Assembly: GCA_030017715.1 (NCBI GenBank)
Contig: JASEIU010000002.1
Coordinates: 112,915 to 176,914, forward strand
Length of the DNA stretch: 64,000 nucleotides
Direction: 5' to 3'
Origin: Candidatus Saccharicenans sp.
Lineage (GTDB): Bacteria; Acidobacteriota; Aminicenantia; Aminicenantales; Saccharicenantaceae
The position numbers and the translations under genes are program-made. This document shows, piece after piece, positions 1-9,379 of the stretch. How positions within the stretch are numbered: the first letter of the stretch is position 1; each line of letters opens with the position of its first letter. Below the pieces are notes generated by a model. It did not search any database and was not told the DNA's origin. It was given only the letters and a program-made list of their open reading frames with translations.

Positions 1-1400
1 TCGCTTTGAGGGGAGTACGGCTTCTTCCGCCCCATTATCAAGGAGGTGGTGGAGCGCTACCTTGACTGCGGCAACCCGCGCTGCGGGTTTGCCCGCATCC
101 GCTGTCCGGATTGCCTACAGAGCGGCTCGTGATGTTCTCCTGTCGCACCCGGGGATTTTGTTCATCGTCCCATTCGAAGCGCCTGGAGGAGTGGGGCGAG
201 TGGATGAGGGAGACACTTCTCCTGGATGTCCCTCACCGCCAGGTCGTCTTCACCATCCCTGAGATGTTGCGGATCTTCTTCAGGTATGACCGGAAGTTAT
301 TGGGAGAGGTTTGTCGCTGCGGCCTCAGCTCCTGGACCCGTTATTTTGAGGTCGTAGCCGGGGGTGCACTCCCACCCGGGGTCATTGCCTCAATCCAGAC
401 CTTCGGCGACCGGATCAACTTCCACCCCCATTTCCTCGTGACCGAGGGCGGAGTTGGCAAGGCTGAGGTCTTCCATAAGATCCCCCGCATCGACGACTTG
501 AGGCTGGCTGAGCTTTTTGCCCGGGAGGTCCTGGCGATGCTGGTCGGCCAGGAGCTGTTGAGTCCCGAATGGGCCGAGCGGATTCTTTCCTGGCTCCACT
601 CGGGCTTCAATGTTCACAGCCGGGTCAGAGCCAGGACAAAGGTCGAGGCCGAGCGGGTGGGAAATACATGATCCGGCCCCTTCTTTCCCTGGAACGCCTC
701 TCCCTCGATCAACGGACAGGCCAAGTCTGCTACCGCTATGGCAAAGAGGCCAAAGAGGTGAAACGAATGGACTACCTAGAGTTCATCGCCCAGGTTTGTT
801 CCCATATTCCTGAGAAAGGCCAGGTCACTTTGAGATACTACGGCCTCTACGCCAACGCCCATCGGGGGAAGGTCAAGAAGGCGTGCCTGGGGCTCTTCCC
901 TCTACCGATTGTTGAGGACAAGCTGCGGCCCCTCCCAACTAAAGGCTGGGCCGAGAGGGGACATGTTCCGAATTCACCTGGATTCGGTACGTGTCCCCAT
1001 TCTTCGCCCCCATGGTCTGCCCTCAATACGGCGGCAAGATGCTCATCATCGCCTTCCTAACTGACTATGCTGTGGTGGACAGGATCACCAATCACCTCAA
1101 GCTGACCTATGTCGCGGACAGCCCCCCTCCTCCTCATATCGCCTATCAGGAACCCCTGATGGCTGCCGAGCCCTCGGAAGAATATATTTCATGACCTTCT
1201 TCTTGACCGAGAGGAGAGGTCTGGCTGATTTCCGGCGCTTTTTGGCTTGTCTCGAACGTTCCGACCGTTCTCCCCTGGTTTCAGCTCAACTTGACTAGCG
1301 CCAAGGCCGCGATTTATTATCTCTGAGGATGAGCGGAGGGGAGAATTGGTACAAAGAGGCTCGCTCGACTGGCAGAGCCAAAAACGAGATTCTTATATTT
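1..1400 (+). mobile_element. Degenerate IS91-like (Y2/zinc-binding) insertion sequence, copy 1; left end lies outside the window
   Basis: Nucleotide identity with 3291-4010; the translated pieces (LEEWGEWMRETLLLDVPHRQVVFTIPEMLR, FGDRINFHPHFLVTEGG, YYGLYANAHRGK, IIAFLTDYAVVDRITNHL) resemble IS91-family transposases; broken by frameshifts and Cys losses. Right boundary inferred from where similarity to copy 2 ends (1400 vs 4010). Confidence 0.8.
111..1194 (+). pseudogene. IS91-family transposase, frameshifted
   Basis: ORFs 111-671, 569-1060 and 991-1194 are consecutive pieces of one transposase in different frames; the zinc motif reads CRTRGFCSSSHSKR versus CRCRGFCPSCHSKR in copy 2. Confidence 0.75.
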
Positions 1401-2168
1401 ATGACGGAAGGCACAACCATGAGGAATGACAATACTTCACTTTGCCGCTGGCTCCTTGCTTACGCGCTAAGCTACGCTCTTTTTCACATCCTCCCCGCGT
1501 TCCTGCAGGGGTCCCTGGCCTGGCCAGTTAATCAGGGGGATGCCCTCGATTTCCTGACGCCTTTGGTAGTCATCCCGACCGCCCTGGCGGCTTCCATGAC
1601 ATTGAAAAGACTGTCGGAAGCGAGGGCGCCCTCGCTCGGGAAGCGGTCCGATAAAATCCCCTGGGCTGTCCTGATTCTCGGATTCCTCCTCTATGTGGAC
1701 GGCCACGGGATCCACCTTTCGGCCAACTCGATCGCCCGCCTGCTGGAGGGTCAAGAAGGATCGCGCTTGTTCAGGGGAGTCTATCTCTATGACGAAGTGA
1801 TCAGCCATTTCATGTGGGACGGAGGCGTTTTTCTCATCTCCGTCGGTTTGCTTTTGCTGGCGAGACGGGCAAGCTTCGGCCGGCTTACGACGGCCCAATC
1901 CGCCCTGGTTTCAGCCGCGGCCGCATTCTACGGGTTCGCTTATGCGGTCAATTCCATCGAGGGGCAGACGGTGGTCTTGATGTTTCCCGCGGCGGGCGCT
2001 GCCTTCGTCTGGTGCTTAGGGCTGTACTTGAGGGACCGGAAGAGGAATGCGCAGGATCCGGTTGTCTTCTTTTTCCTGTGCGGCTATCTGCTGAGCGTAA
2101 TCCTGTTGGCTTACTGGGGGATCAAGAACTCCGGATTTCCCGAGTTCAGCGACCTCGGCTGGATTTGA
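1401..2168 (+). CDS. Multi-pass membrane protein of unknown function
   Basis: ORF 1329-2168 with several hydrophobic segments; its first 24 codons lie in IS-derived sequence, so the start is probably ATG 1401 or 1419. Confidence 0.55.
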   Translation: MTEGTTMRNDNTSLCRWLLAYALSYALFHILPAFLQGSLAWPVNQGDALDFLTPLVVIPTALAASMTLKRLSEARAPSLGKRSDKIPWAVLILGFLLYVDGHGIHLSANSIARLLEGQEGSRLFRGVYLYDEVISHFMWDGGVFLISVGLLLLARRASFGRLTTAQSALVSAAAAFYGFAYAVNSIEGQTVVLMFPAAGAAFVWCLGLYLRDRKRNAQDPVVFFFLCGYLLSVILLAYWGIKNSGFPEFSDLGWI

Positions 2169-2287
2169 CTACAATACTGATTGAAATTTGTGACCCAACT
2201 GGAGCTGGAAAGAAGCCGCACCTGGAATTCCAGAGGCAGAAGAGGCGAGGAAGAAGACATCTGGACTGAAGGATTGAGGCGAAAAAA

Positions 2288-2310
2288 AGGCCGGACTTAT
2301 GTTCTGGCCT
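2288..2310 (+). terminator. Hairpin after the 1401-2168 ORF, terminator-like
   Basis: AGGCCGGAC-ttat-GTTCTGGCCT stem preceded by an A-run and followed by CTGCTTTT. Confidence 0.4.
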
Positions 2311-3059
2311 CCTGCTTTTAGATTAGACGTATTGCCCTGGATAGTTGCCCCATCATTGAGATGGCTGGCGGAAAATCATTGAAGGATGGTAGAAAGGATG
2401 TTCTTACTGAACTGGTATCTTCGACTGAAGAATTATCATTAATAAACGATCCCGCATTTCAAGGATATTTGCAATCCGTGCGAGAGATCGTGAATGTTCC
2501 AGGATAGTCTCACCCAACCGTAGAAATTGAGTCATATAAAGGGTTAAAAGCTCACGTCAAGCTCCCATGCGAGGGTAGAAGTGTTTTTTCTGATACATGG
2601 GAGTTCTATATAGACAGGATTGCTAATGAATATAAAATAGTCAAGTGGAAAACACGGCTAGGGTTGGATTGCGTGATAAAACTTGGACGGGTGAAGATCC
2701 AAATATCGAGTTCTATACGCTTAAACGCTTTGAATCCGGGGCAAAAATGAACTAGCATGAAGATTACTATTTTCTGGAATTTGAACTCAAAAAACGTTGG
2801 AAGTCATACGATGGCTTAAAGAAGGCGATGATTACAACTAATTGAAATTAAAATAATAAGAAGGAGGGGAGGGATGAGCAAAAGTTTTTTTGTTACTGAA
2901 AATGCCTTTGTTCTTTTTATCAACTAATCAGGAAATGATCTTTTTTTACTCATCCACCGACAGCTATAATCGGTCCCCCTGGAGGAACCTTGTGGCGTCG
3001 TCGGGTGTCAAGTTTAATTCTGATCGATGAGTATAGTTATTTACACTTTTTGTCTCCTG

Positions 3060-4010
3060 AGGCTGGCTTTCGTCAACTGCAGTTTACTGTCCGGAGCAAT
3101 AAGGCGGGGTCTGCTGGAGCATCTTCCAGGGGCAGGCGAGCCGCAGAACAGGCCTTGAGCGAGTTGGCCCGTTTCCTGATGAAAAGCTCAGGCTGTGCCA
3201 GGAGTATATCGCCCCCGACATGCCGAGCGGACTGTCCTTTATCGGGTGCTTTTTCATTACTTCGACCGCTTCCTGGCTGAGTATGAGAGCCGCTTTGAGG
3301 GGAGTACGGCTTCTTCCGCCCCATTATCAAGGAGGTGGTGGAGCGCTACCTTGACTGCGGCAACCCGCGCTGCGGGTTTGCCAGAATCCGCTGTCCCGAC
3401 TGCGGGGAGGAACGCCTCCTGATGTTCTCCTGTCGTTGCCGCGGATTTTGCCCATCGTGCCATTCGAAGCGCCTGGAGGAGTGGGGCGAGTGGATGAGGG
3501 AGACACTTCTCCTGGATGTCCCTCACCGACAGGTCGTCTTCACCATGCCTGAGATGCTGCGGGTCTTCTTCAGGTTCAACCGGAAGTTATTGGGAGAGGT
3601 TTGTCGCTGCGGCCTCAGCTCCTGGACCCGTTATTTTGAGGTCGTAGCCGGGGGTGCACTCCCACCCGGGGTCATTGCCTCAATCCAGACCTTCGGCGAC
3701 CGGATCAACTTCCACCCCCATTCCCTCGTGACCGAGGGCGGAGTTGACAAGGCTGAGGTCTTCCATAAGATCCCCCGCATCGACGACTTGAGGCTGGCTG
3801 AGCTTTTTGCCCGGGAGGTCCTGGCGATGCTGGTCGGCCAGGAGCTGTTGAGTCCCGAATGGGTCGAGCGGATTCTTTGCTGGCTCCACTCGGGCTTCAA
3901 TGTTCACAGCCGGGTCAGAGCCAGAACAGAGGTCGAGGCCGAGCGGGTGGGAAAATTGGTACAAAGAGGCTCGCTCGACTGGCAGAGCCAAAAATGAGAT
4001 TCTTATATTT
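3060..4010 (+). mobile_element. Degenerate IS91-like insertion sequence, copy 2 (internal-deletion derivative)
   Basis: About 90%+ identical by eye to 2-663 and 1345-1400 of copy 1, but lacks the sequence equivalent to 664-1344. Left boundary not resolved. Confidence 0.75.
3195..3997 (+). pseudogene. IS91-family transposase, N-terminal and central part, frameshifted and C-terminally deleted
   Basis: RHAERTVLYRVLFHYFDRFLAEYESRFEG then (frameshift) YLDCGNPRCGFARIRCPDCGEERLLMFSCRCRGFCPSCHSKRLEEW; zinc-finger cysteines are intact here. Confidence 0.75.
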
Positions 4011-4254
4011 CATGTCTATGAGCTAAAGCTGGACCTTTTTCTCTCGCCCGACCGGGGTTGATGAATTATTTTCAGTATTATGATGTGCCGAATAAGCTGG
4101 GAATAAACATCCGTTTCCGCCGGGGAAAAAACCGGGGAACATCATCTATCTGGTCTACAGCAAGAACTGGGAGTACCGTCGGGGCTTTGCCGACCGCTTC
4201 CCGCCGCTCGAAGAGCGCGGGGTGTTTAAGATTCAGTTGAGCCTCCGTCCGTAA
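4010..4254 (+). pseudogene. C-terminal remnant of a beta-barrel / DUF5916-like protein, truncated next to IS copy 2
   Basis: Frames read HVYELKLDLFLSPD / LMNYFQYYDVPNKLGINIRFR / KPGNIIYLVYSKNWEYRRGFADRFPPLEERGVFKIQLSLRP* with two frame changes. Family assignment is from memory. Confidence 0.45.
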
Positions 4255-4405
4255 AAACGGGGGACACAATACTCATTCCCCGATTTTTGCCTGACCGCTG
4301 ATTGATGTCATAATAAGGCTTATAGATTATCAAAACAAACTCAGGCAAAATAGGTGATAAAGATAATTCCTGAAATTATCAAAAATTATAATATGAGGTA
4401 AATGG

Positions 4406-4789
4406 ATGAAAGCAAAAACGACAGACAAAAAGGCCAGCCAGGATGAACGCATTGCTAAGATGCCTTTTGCCACAGTGTATCCTTATTATGTTGCCAAGGT
4501 CGAAAAGAAAGGAAGAACGAAAGCTGAGCTACACAGAGTGATTGAGTGGTTGACAGGATATGACGAAAAGAAACTCCAGAAAATCATAGAAGAGCAGGCG
4601 ACCTTTGAAGAATTCTTTCAGAAGGCAAAGATTAATCCCGGCGCCTACAAGATAACCGGAATTATCTGCGGCTACCGGGTGGAAGAGATTCAGAATCCAA
4701 CCACCCGGCTGGCAAGATGCCTGGATAAGCTGGTGGACGAACTGGCGAAGGGCCGACCTCTGGAAAAGATCCTGAGAGCCGGAGAATAA
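4406..4789 (+). CDS. DUF2200-family protein
   Basis: RIAKMPFATVYPYYVAKVEKKGRTKAELHRVIEWLTGY ... GYRVEEIQNPTTRLARCLDKLVDELAKGR pattern. Confidence 0.75.
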   Translation: MKAKTTDKKASQDERIAKMPFATVYPYYVAKVEKKGRTKAELHRVIEWLTGYDEKKLQKIIEEQATFEEFFQKAKINPGAYKITGIICGYRVEEIQNPTTRLARCLDKLVDELAKGRPLEKILRAGE

Positions 4790-4792
4790 AAA

Positions 4793-4815
4793 GGGGACAC
4801 CGTAAGGTGTCCCCG
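4793..4815. terminator. Bidirectional intrinsic terminator between convergent genes
   Basis: GGGGACACC-gtaa-GGTGTCCCC perfect stem flanked by AAAAA and TTTT, between stop codons of DUF2200 (+) and the Kbl-like gene (-). Confidence 0.8.
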
Positions 4816-4818
4816 GTT

Positions 4819-6066
4819 TTACATGCCGTATCTGGCGATTATGTCCTGCTTGGTTTTGTGCAGGATGTCGAACTTCTTGCCGACTTTAACAAAGGCCTCA
4901 AGCGCCTGGTCCAGGTGATGGATTTCGTGAGCGGCCGAAATCTGCGTCCTGATCCTGGCCTGACCCTGCGGCACCACCGGGAAGAAAAAGCCGATGGCGT
5001 AAATCCCCTCTTCGTATAGCGCTTTGGAGAACTCCTGGGCCAGCTTGGCGTTAAAAAGCATCACCGGCACAATCGGAGTGTCGCCCTCTTTTAAAATAAA
5101 CCCGGCCTCGGTCAGGCCCTTTCTCCAGTATTCGGTGTTTTTCTCCAGCTTGTCGCGGCGCTCGGTGGTGGCCGACAGAATTTCCAGGACCTTCAGTATG
5201 CCGACTATGATCACCGGAGCGATGGTGTTGGAGAAAAGATAGGGCCGCGCCCGCTGCCGGCACATCTCGACAATCTCCCGCCGCCCGGAAACGCAGCCGC
5301 CGGTCGCCCCGCCGAGAGCCTTACCGAAGGTGGTGGTGATGACGTCAATCTTTCCCACCACGCCATATTTCTCATGAGTCCCGCGGCCGGTCTTGCCGAT
5401 GAACCCGGAAGCATGGGAATCGTCGACCAGCAGCATGGCGTTGTATTTCTCGCACAGTTCGACCATCACGTCCAGCTTAGCCGTGTCGCCGTCCATAGAA
5501 AAGACACCGTCGGTAACCACCAGCCGCAGCCTCTTGTCCTGGTACATCTTGAGTTTTTCTTCCAGATGGGCCATGTCGGAATGCTTGTAGGTGTCGTGCA
5601 TGGCGCTGCACAGCCTGATGCCGTCAATCAGCGAAGCGTGCACCAGCCGGTCGGAGATGATGACGTCATCCTTGGTCAGTATGGCCTCAAACACCCCGGC
5701 GTTGGCATCCATGCAGGACGGAAAAAGGATGGTGTCTTCGGTGCCCAGGAACTCGGTCATCTTCTTTTCCAGCTCTTTGTGGATGTCCTGGGTGCCGCAG
5801 ATAAAGCGCACCGAAGACATGCCGAAGCCCCGCGTTTCCAGCCCTTCGTGAGCCGCCTTGATGACTTCGGGATGGCTGGAGAGCCCGAGGTAATTGTTGG
5901 CGCACATGTTGATGACCTTTTTCAGCGAGGAGCCGACCGGAAATTCCACCTCGATATCGGCCGACTGAGGCGAATGAATGAACCTTTCTTCCTTGAACAG
6001 ACCGCCCTCCTGCAGGGCTTTAAGCTGGGCCTGGTAAATTTCCCGGACACTATCTGGAAAGGCCAT
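4819..6066 (-). CDS. kbl: Alpha-oxoamine synthase, 2-amino-3-ketobutyrate CoA ligase (glycine C-acetyltransferase)-like
   Basis: MCANNYLGLSSHP, GFGMSSVRFICGTQDIHKELE, DGVFSMDGD, VDDSHASGFIG, TTFGKALGGATGG, RPYLFSNTIAP; close to KBL. Confidence 0.85.
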   Translation of the reverse strand: MAFPDSVREIYQAQLKALQEGGLFKEERFIHSPQSADIEVEFPVGSSLKKVINMCANNYLGLSSHPEVIKAAHEGLETRGFGMSSVRFICGTQDIHKELEKKMTEFLGTEDTILFPSCMDANAGVFEAILTKDDVIISDRLVHASLIDGIRLCSAMHDTYKHSDMAHLEEKLKMYQDKRLRLVVTDGVFSMDGDTAKLDVMVELCEKYNAMLLVDDSHASGFIGKTGRGTHEKYGVVGKIDVITTTFGKALGGATGGCVSGRREIVEMCRQRARPYLFSNTIAPVIIVGILKVLEILSATTERRDKLEKNTEYWRKGLTEAGFILKEGDTPIVPVMLFNAKLAQEFSKALYEEGIYAIGFFFPVVPQGQARIRTQISAAHEIHHLDQALEAFVKVGKKFDILHKTKQDIIARYGM

Positions 6067-6122
6067 GGTATCCTCCTTTGGTTATCTTAACGAGCCGCCG
6101 CTTCAGGCTACGGCCGGCCGCC

Positions 6123-6371
6123 TCAGGCTTTGACAAACCGCTTGACCAGCTCGGCAATTTTATTGACCGAGTCAAAAGCCTCGGGTGTGGCCTGGTCGTC
6201 CGGTATCTGGATGTTATACTTGTTCTCCAGAAACCTCTTCAGCGAAACCATGGAGAACGAATCCACGATGCCGCCGGAAATGAGCGGGGTATCATAATCG
6301 ATCGGGTCGCTGTCCGGCTCTAAGTACTCGTTGATCACGTAATTCTTGATGATTTCTTTCAGGTCTTCCAT
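6123..6371 (-). CDS. Acyl carrier protein
   Basis: 82 aa acidic protein with phosphopantetheine motif GGIVDSFSMVSL. Confidence 0.85.
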   Translation of the reverse strand: MEDLKEIIKNYVINEYLEPDSDPIDYDTPLISGGIVDSFSMVSLKRFLENKYNIQIPDDQATPEAFDSVNKIAELVKRFVKA

Positions 6372-6417
6372 CGCTTTCTCCTTTTTCTATTTTATTTTTT
6401 AAATATTTTCAAGCCCG

Positions 6418-8118
6418 TCATTCATTTTCCAGGGTGGAAGTATCGCCTATTTCCTCGCCCCACTCCCTGGCGTGCAGGATGCGGCGCATGATTTTACCGC
6501 TTCGGGTCTTCGGCAGTGAATCAACGAACTCAATCTCCTGGGGCATGGCCAGCGGCGACAGCTTCTTGCGAATGAAGTTCATGATGTCGAGCTCCAGGTC
6601 CTTGGAGGCCGTGAACCCGGGCTTTACGGTAACAAAGGCCTTAACCACTTCCATGTTGATGGGATCAGGTTTACTGACCACCGCCGACTCAGCCACCGCC
6701 GGATGCTCCAGCAGCGCGGACTCCACCTCAAAGGGACTGACCAGATGGCCGCCGGTGTTGATGACGTCGTCGTCGCGCCCGACAAACCAGATGTAGCCGT
6801 CCCTGTCCATTCTGGCCCGGTCTCCGGTCAGGTACCATCCGTTTCGGAATTTATTCTTGTAGGCCTCTTCGTTATTCCAGTAGGTCCGCATCATCGACGG
6901 CCAGCCGGGCTTCAGGCCGATCAGCCCGATGCGCCCCGGCTCGGGATAGGGCTCGTGGTTGTTCGGGTTGAGAATGACCGCGGTAATTCCCGGGAAGGGC
7001 CGTCCCATCGACCCGGGCTTGACCGGCATTCCGGGGAAATTGGTGATGACGATGCAGCCGGTTTCAGTCTGCCAGTAGGTGTCGTGGAAAGGCTTGCCGA
7101 ACACCCGTATTGACCAGTTGACAGCTTCGGGGTTCAAAGGCTCGCCGACGCTGGCTAAGTAGCGCAGCGAAGACAGGTCGAACTTTTTGATTATCTCATC
7201 TCCGGCTTTCATCAGCGACCTGATGGCCGTCGGAGCCGAATACCAGACAGTCACCCGGTTCTTCTCGATGAACCGGTACCAGGCTTCAGCCGAAAACCCA
7301 CTGTCCAGAACGCACTGGGTAACTCCCAGGCTGAACGGCCCGATGATGCCGTAAGAAGTGCCGGTGACCCAGCCGGGGTCAGCCGTGCACCAGTAAATGT
7401 CGTCGTCATGAAGGTCAAGAACCCACTTGGCCGTAAGATACTGCGAAATAAGCGAATAGTGGACGTGCTTTACACCCTTGGGCATGCCGGTCGTTCCGGA
7501 AGTGTAGTGGAGAACAGAAGGCGTCTCAGCCTGGGTCGGATAGATTTCATAATGCTCAACCCTTTCCTTCTCCATGGAAAAGGCGACTTCCCTTTCCTGA
7601 AGCGGCGCCCGGCCGTCGTAATCGACAATGATGATATGCTTTAAGTGCGGCAGTTTGTCCCTTATCTTCCTGACTTTGGAAACATGCTTTCTCTGGGTGA
7701 AGATGGCCGAGGTCTCGGCGTTTTCCAGCCTGACGAACAGCGACTCTTCACCAAACGCGGAAAACAGCGGCTGGACGATGGCCCCGGCTTTGAGGATGCC
7801 CAGAAAGCCGATATACAGCTCGGGCACTCTGTCCATGAAAAGGCAAATCCTCTCCCCGGCTTTGATCCCCAGGTCGGTAAGAAATTTGGCGAAAGTGTTG
7901 GAATAAAGGCGAATGTCGTTGTAGGTAAAGACCTTTTTCTCGCCGGTGAATCCTTCCCAGATGAGGGCCACTTTATCGGCCTTTCCCTGCTGGCAGATGC
8001 GGTCGGAGCAGTACCAGCCGATGTTGATCACCTGGCCTGGCTTATAACCAAGCTCCTCCTCGCTGATGGACCAGGAGAAATTCTTCACTCGGTCTTCGTA
8101 ATTTCCAAAGTGCGTCAT
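6418..8118 (-). CDS. AMP-forming acyl-CoA/acetyl-CoA synthetase family ligase
   Basis: LHYTSGTTGMPKGVKH, WCTADPGWVTGTSYGI, YWQTETGCIVITN, GWYLTGDRARMDRDGYIWFVGRDDDVINTGGHLVSPFEVE, LPKTRSGKIMRRILHA. Confidence 0.85.
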   Translation of the reverse strand: MTHFGNYEDRVKNFSWSISEEELGYKPGQVINIGWYCSDRICQQGKADKVALIWEGFTGEKKVFTYNDIRLYSNTFAKFLTDLGIKAGERICLFMDRVPELYIGFLGILKAGAIVQPLFSAFGEESLFVRLENAETSAIFTQRKHVSKVRKIRDKLPHLKHIIIVDYDGRAPLQEREVAFSMEKERVEHYEIYPTQAETPSVLHYTSGTTGMPKGVKHVHYSLISQYLTAKWVLDLHDDDIYWCTADPGWVTGTSYGIIGPFSLGVTQCVLDSGFSAEAWYRFIEKNRVTVWYSAPTAIRSLMKAGDEIIKKFDLSSLRYLASVGEPLNPEAVNWSIRVFGKPFHDTYWQTETGCIVITNFPGMPVKPGSMGRPFPGITAVILNPNNHEPYPEPGRIGLIGLKPGWPSMMRTYWNNEEAYKNKFRNGWYLTGDRARMDRDGYIWFVGRDDDVINTGGHLVSPFEVESALLEHPAVAESAVVSKPDPINMEVVKAFVTVKPGFTASKDLELDIMNFIRKKLSPLAMPQEIEFVDSLPKTRSGKIMRRILHAREWGEEIGDTSTLENE

Positions 8119-8136
8119 AATGCCTCCAGTGAGTTT

Positions 8137-8511
8137 CTATTTTTCTAACACGACCATGGCCACGGCCTTGGTCTGAAGATGCGACAGCGAAACATAAAAT
8201 CGGGTAATTCCCTCTGTCTGGCAGAGTTCCCGGGCCCGCCCGTAGACTTCCACCACCGGCTGTCCGCTCTCTAAGTTCCGGACCTCAATTTCCGAAAACC
8301 TGACTCCCCGGGCCCAGCCGGTTCCCAGGGCTTTCATGAAAGCTTCCTTGGCCGCAAAGCGGGCGGCGTAGTGCTGAAAGGGAAACTTCTTGCTTTCGCA
8401 GTAGGCGATTTCAACCGGCGTATAGATCTTTTCCTTCAACCCGGGAGTCCGGGTCAGTTTATCTTCGACTCTGGCCACTTCGATGATGTCTACGCCAACT
8501 CCAAAAATCAA
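8137..8511 (-). CDS. acpS: Holo-[acyl-carrier-protein] synthase
   Basis: MIFGVGVDIIEVARVE, RFAAKEAFMKALGTGWARGVRFSEIEV, VSLSHLQTKAVAMVV. Confidence 0.9.
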   Translation of the reverse strand: MIFGVGVDIIEVARVEDKLTRTPGLKEKIYTPVEIAYCESKKFPFQHYAARFAAKEAFMKALGTGWARGVRFSEIEVRNLESGQPVVEVYGRARELCQTEGITRFYVSLSHLQTKAVAMVVLEK

Positions 8512-8590
8512 TGGGCCTCCTGATTTTTCAGCAACCTTAAAGTGCCCTGTCTCCGCTCTTTTTTCTCATTTTGAGCAGAAGTTATTATAG

Positions 8591-8622
8591 AAAAAAGCCC
8601 GCAAATGTCAAAGTTTGCAGGG
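8591..8622 (-). terminator. Intrinsic terminator (minus strand), probably of the mntP transcript
   Basis: Minus strand CCCTGCAAA-ctttgaca-TTTGCGGGC-TTTTTT. Confidence 0.6.
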
Positions 8623-8666
8623 AGTTCGAGGGCTCCCTCCGTTTTTTCGACAGCTCTAATTGAGAA

Positions 8667-8760
8667 GAGGGGCCTGTTGCCACGAGCACCCCGGCCATCA
8701 TTCCACCCCTGCCCCGCAGGGAACCTTTTGGGGCGCCGGCGGAATAGACCCCGACCGCCA
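8667..8760 (-). repeat. Divergent member (R1) of a dispersed intergenic repeat family
   Basis: Minus strand CCCCAAAAGGTTCCCTGCGGGGCAGGGGTGGAATGATGGCCGGGGTGCTCGTGGCAACAGGCCCCTC resembles the core at 25.9/26.2/33.4/35.7 kb. Confidence 0.45.
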
Positions 8761-8812
8761 ATCTCATGGATTCCTGACTGCAAATCACAGAGAGGGAGAG
8801 CCCGTTGCCAGT

Positions 8813-9379
8813 TCAGCCTTTTCCCATATGGTCAAACAGAATCTTGAAGCCAATCAGGATGAGCACCAGGCCGCCGGCCAGCTCGGACCGCCGTCCGAAA
8901 ACCCGGCCCAGGAGGGGCCCGACCCTGCTGGCCACCCAGGTCAGGCTGAAAGCCGTAACCCCGATGACCAGGCTGGCCACCCAGATGTTGATTCCGATGA
9001 CCGGAAGGCTGAGGCCGGTGGCCAGGGCATCCTGGCTGGTGGCCAGGGCCAGCACCAGAAGCGGCCAGCCCCGGGTTGGGTCCGAAACTCTATATTTTTC
9101 GTCCTCATTTTTGAAAGACTGCCAGACCATCCTCAACCCTACAAGCAGGAGCAGGCCGAAAGCCACCCAGTGGTCGTAATTTGAAACCAGCTTCAACAGA
9201 TTCTCGCCGATAAACCAGCCGATAACCGGCATCATAAACTGGAAAAAGCCAAAATGGAATGCCAGGCGGAAAACCTGGCGGCGGTTAAGGCCCGACAGCG
9301 AGCAGGCCAGCCCAACAGTGACCGCAAAGGCATCGACGGCCAGCGCCAGCGCAATCCCCGCTAAAATTATCGCTTTCAT
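8813..9379 (-). CDS. mntP: Putative manganese efflux pump MntP
   Basis: MKAIILAGIALALAVDAFAVTVGLACS ... LALATSQDALATGLSLPVIG; six hydrophobic segments. Internal ATG 9379 is the likely start of ORF 8813-9457. Confidence 0.8.
   Translation of the reverse strand: MKAIILAGIALALAVDAFAVTVGLACSLSGLNRRQVFRLAFHFGFFQFMMPVIGWFIGENLLKLVSNYDHWVAFGLLLLVGLRMVWQSFKNEDEKYRVSDPTRGWPLLVLALATSQDALATGLSLPVIGINIWVASLVIGVTAFSLTWVASRVGPLLGRVFGRRSELAGGLVLILIGFKILFDHMGKG

Noticed and set aside
5374-6090. 238-aa plus-strand ORF
   Set aside because: Antisense to the Kbl-like gene; composition typical of a shadow ORF.
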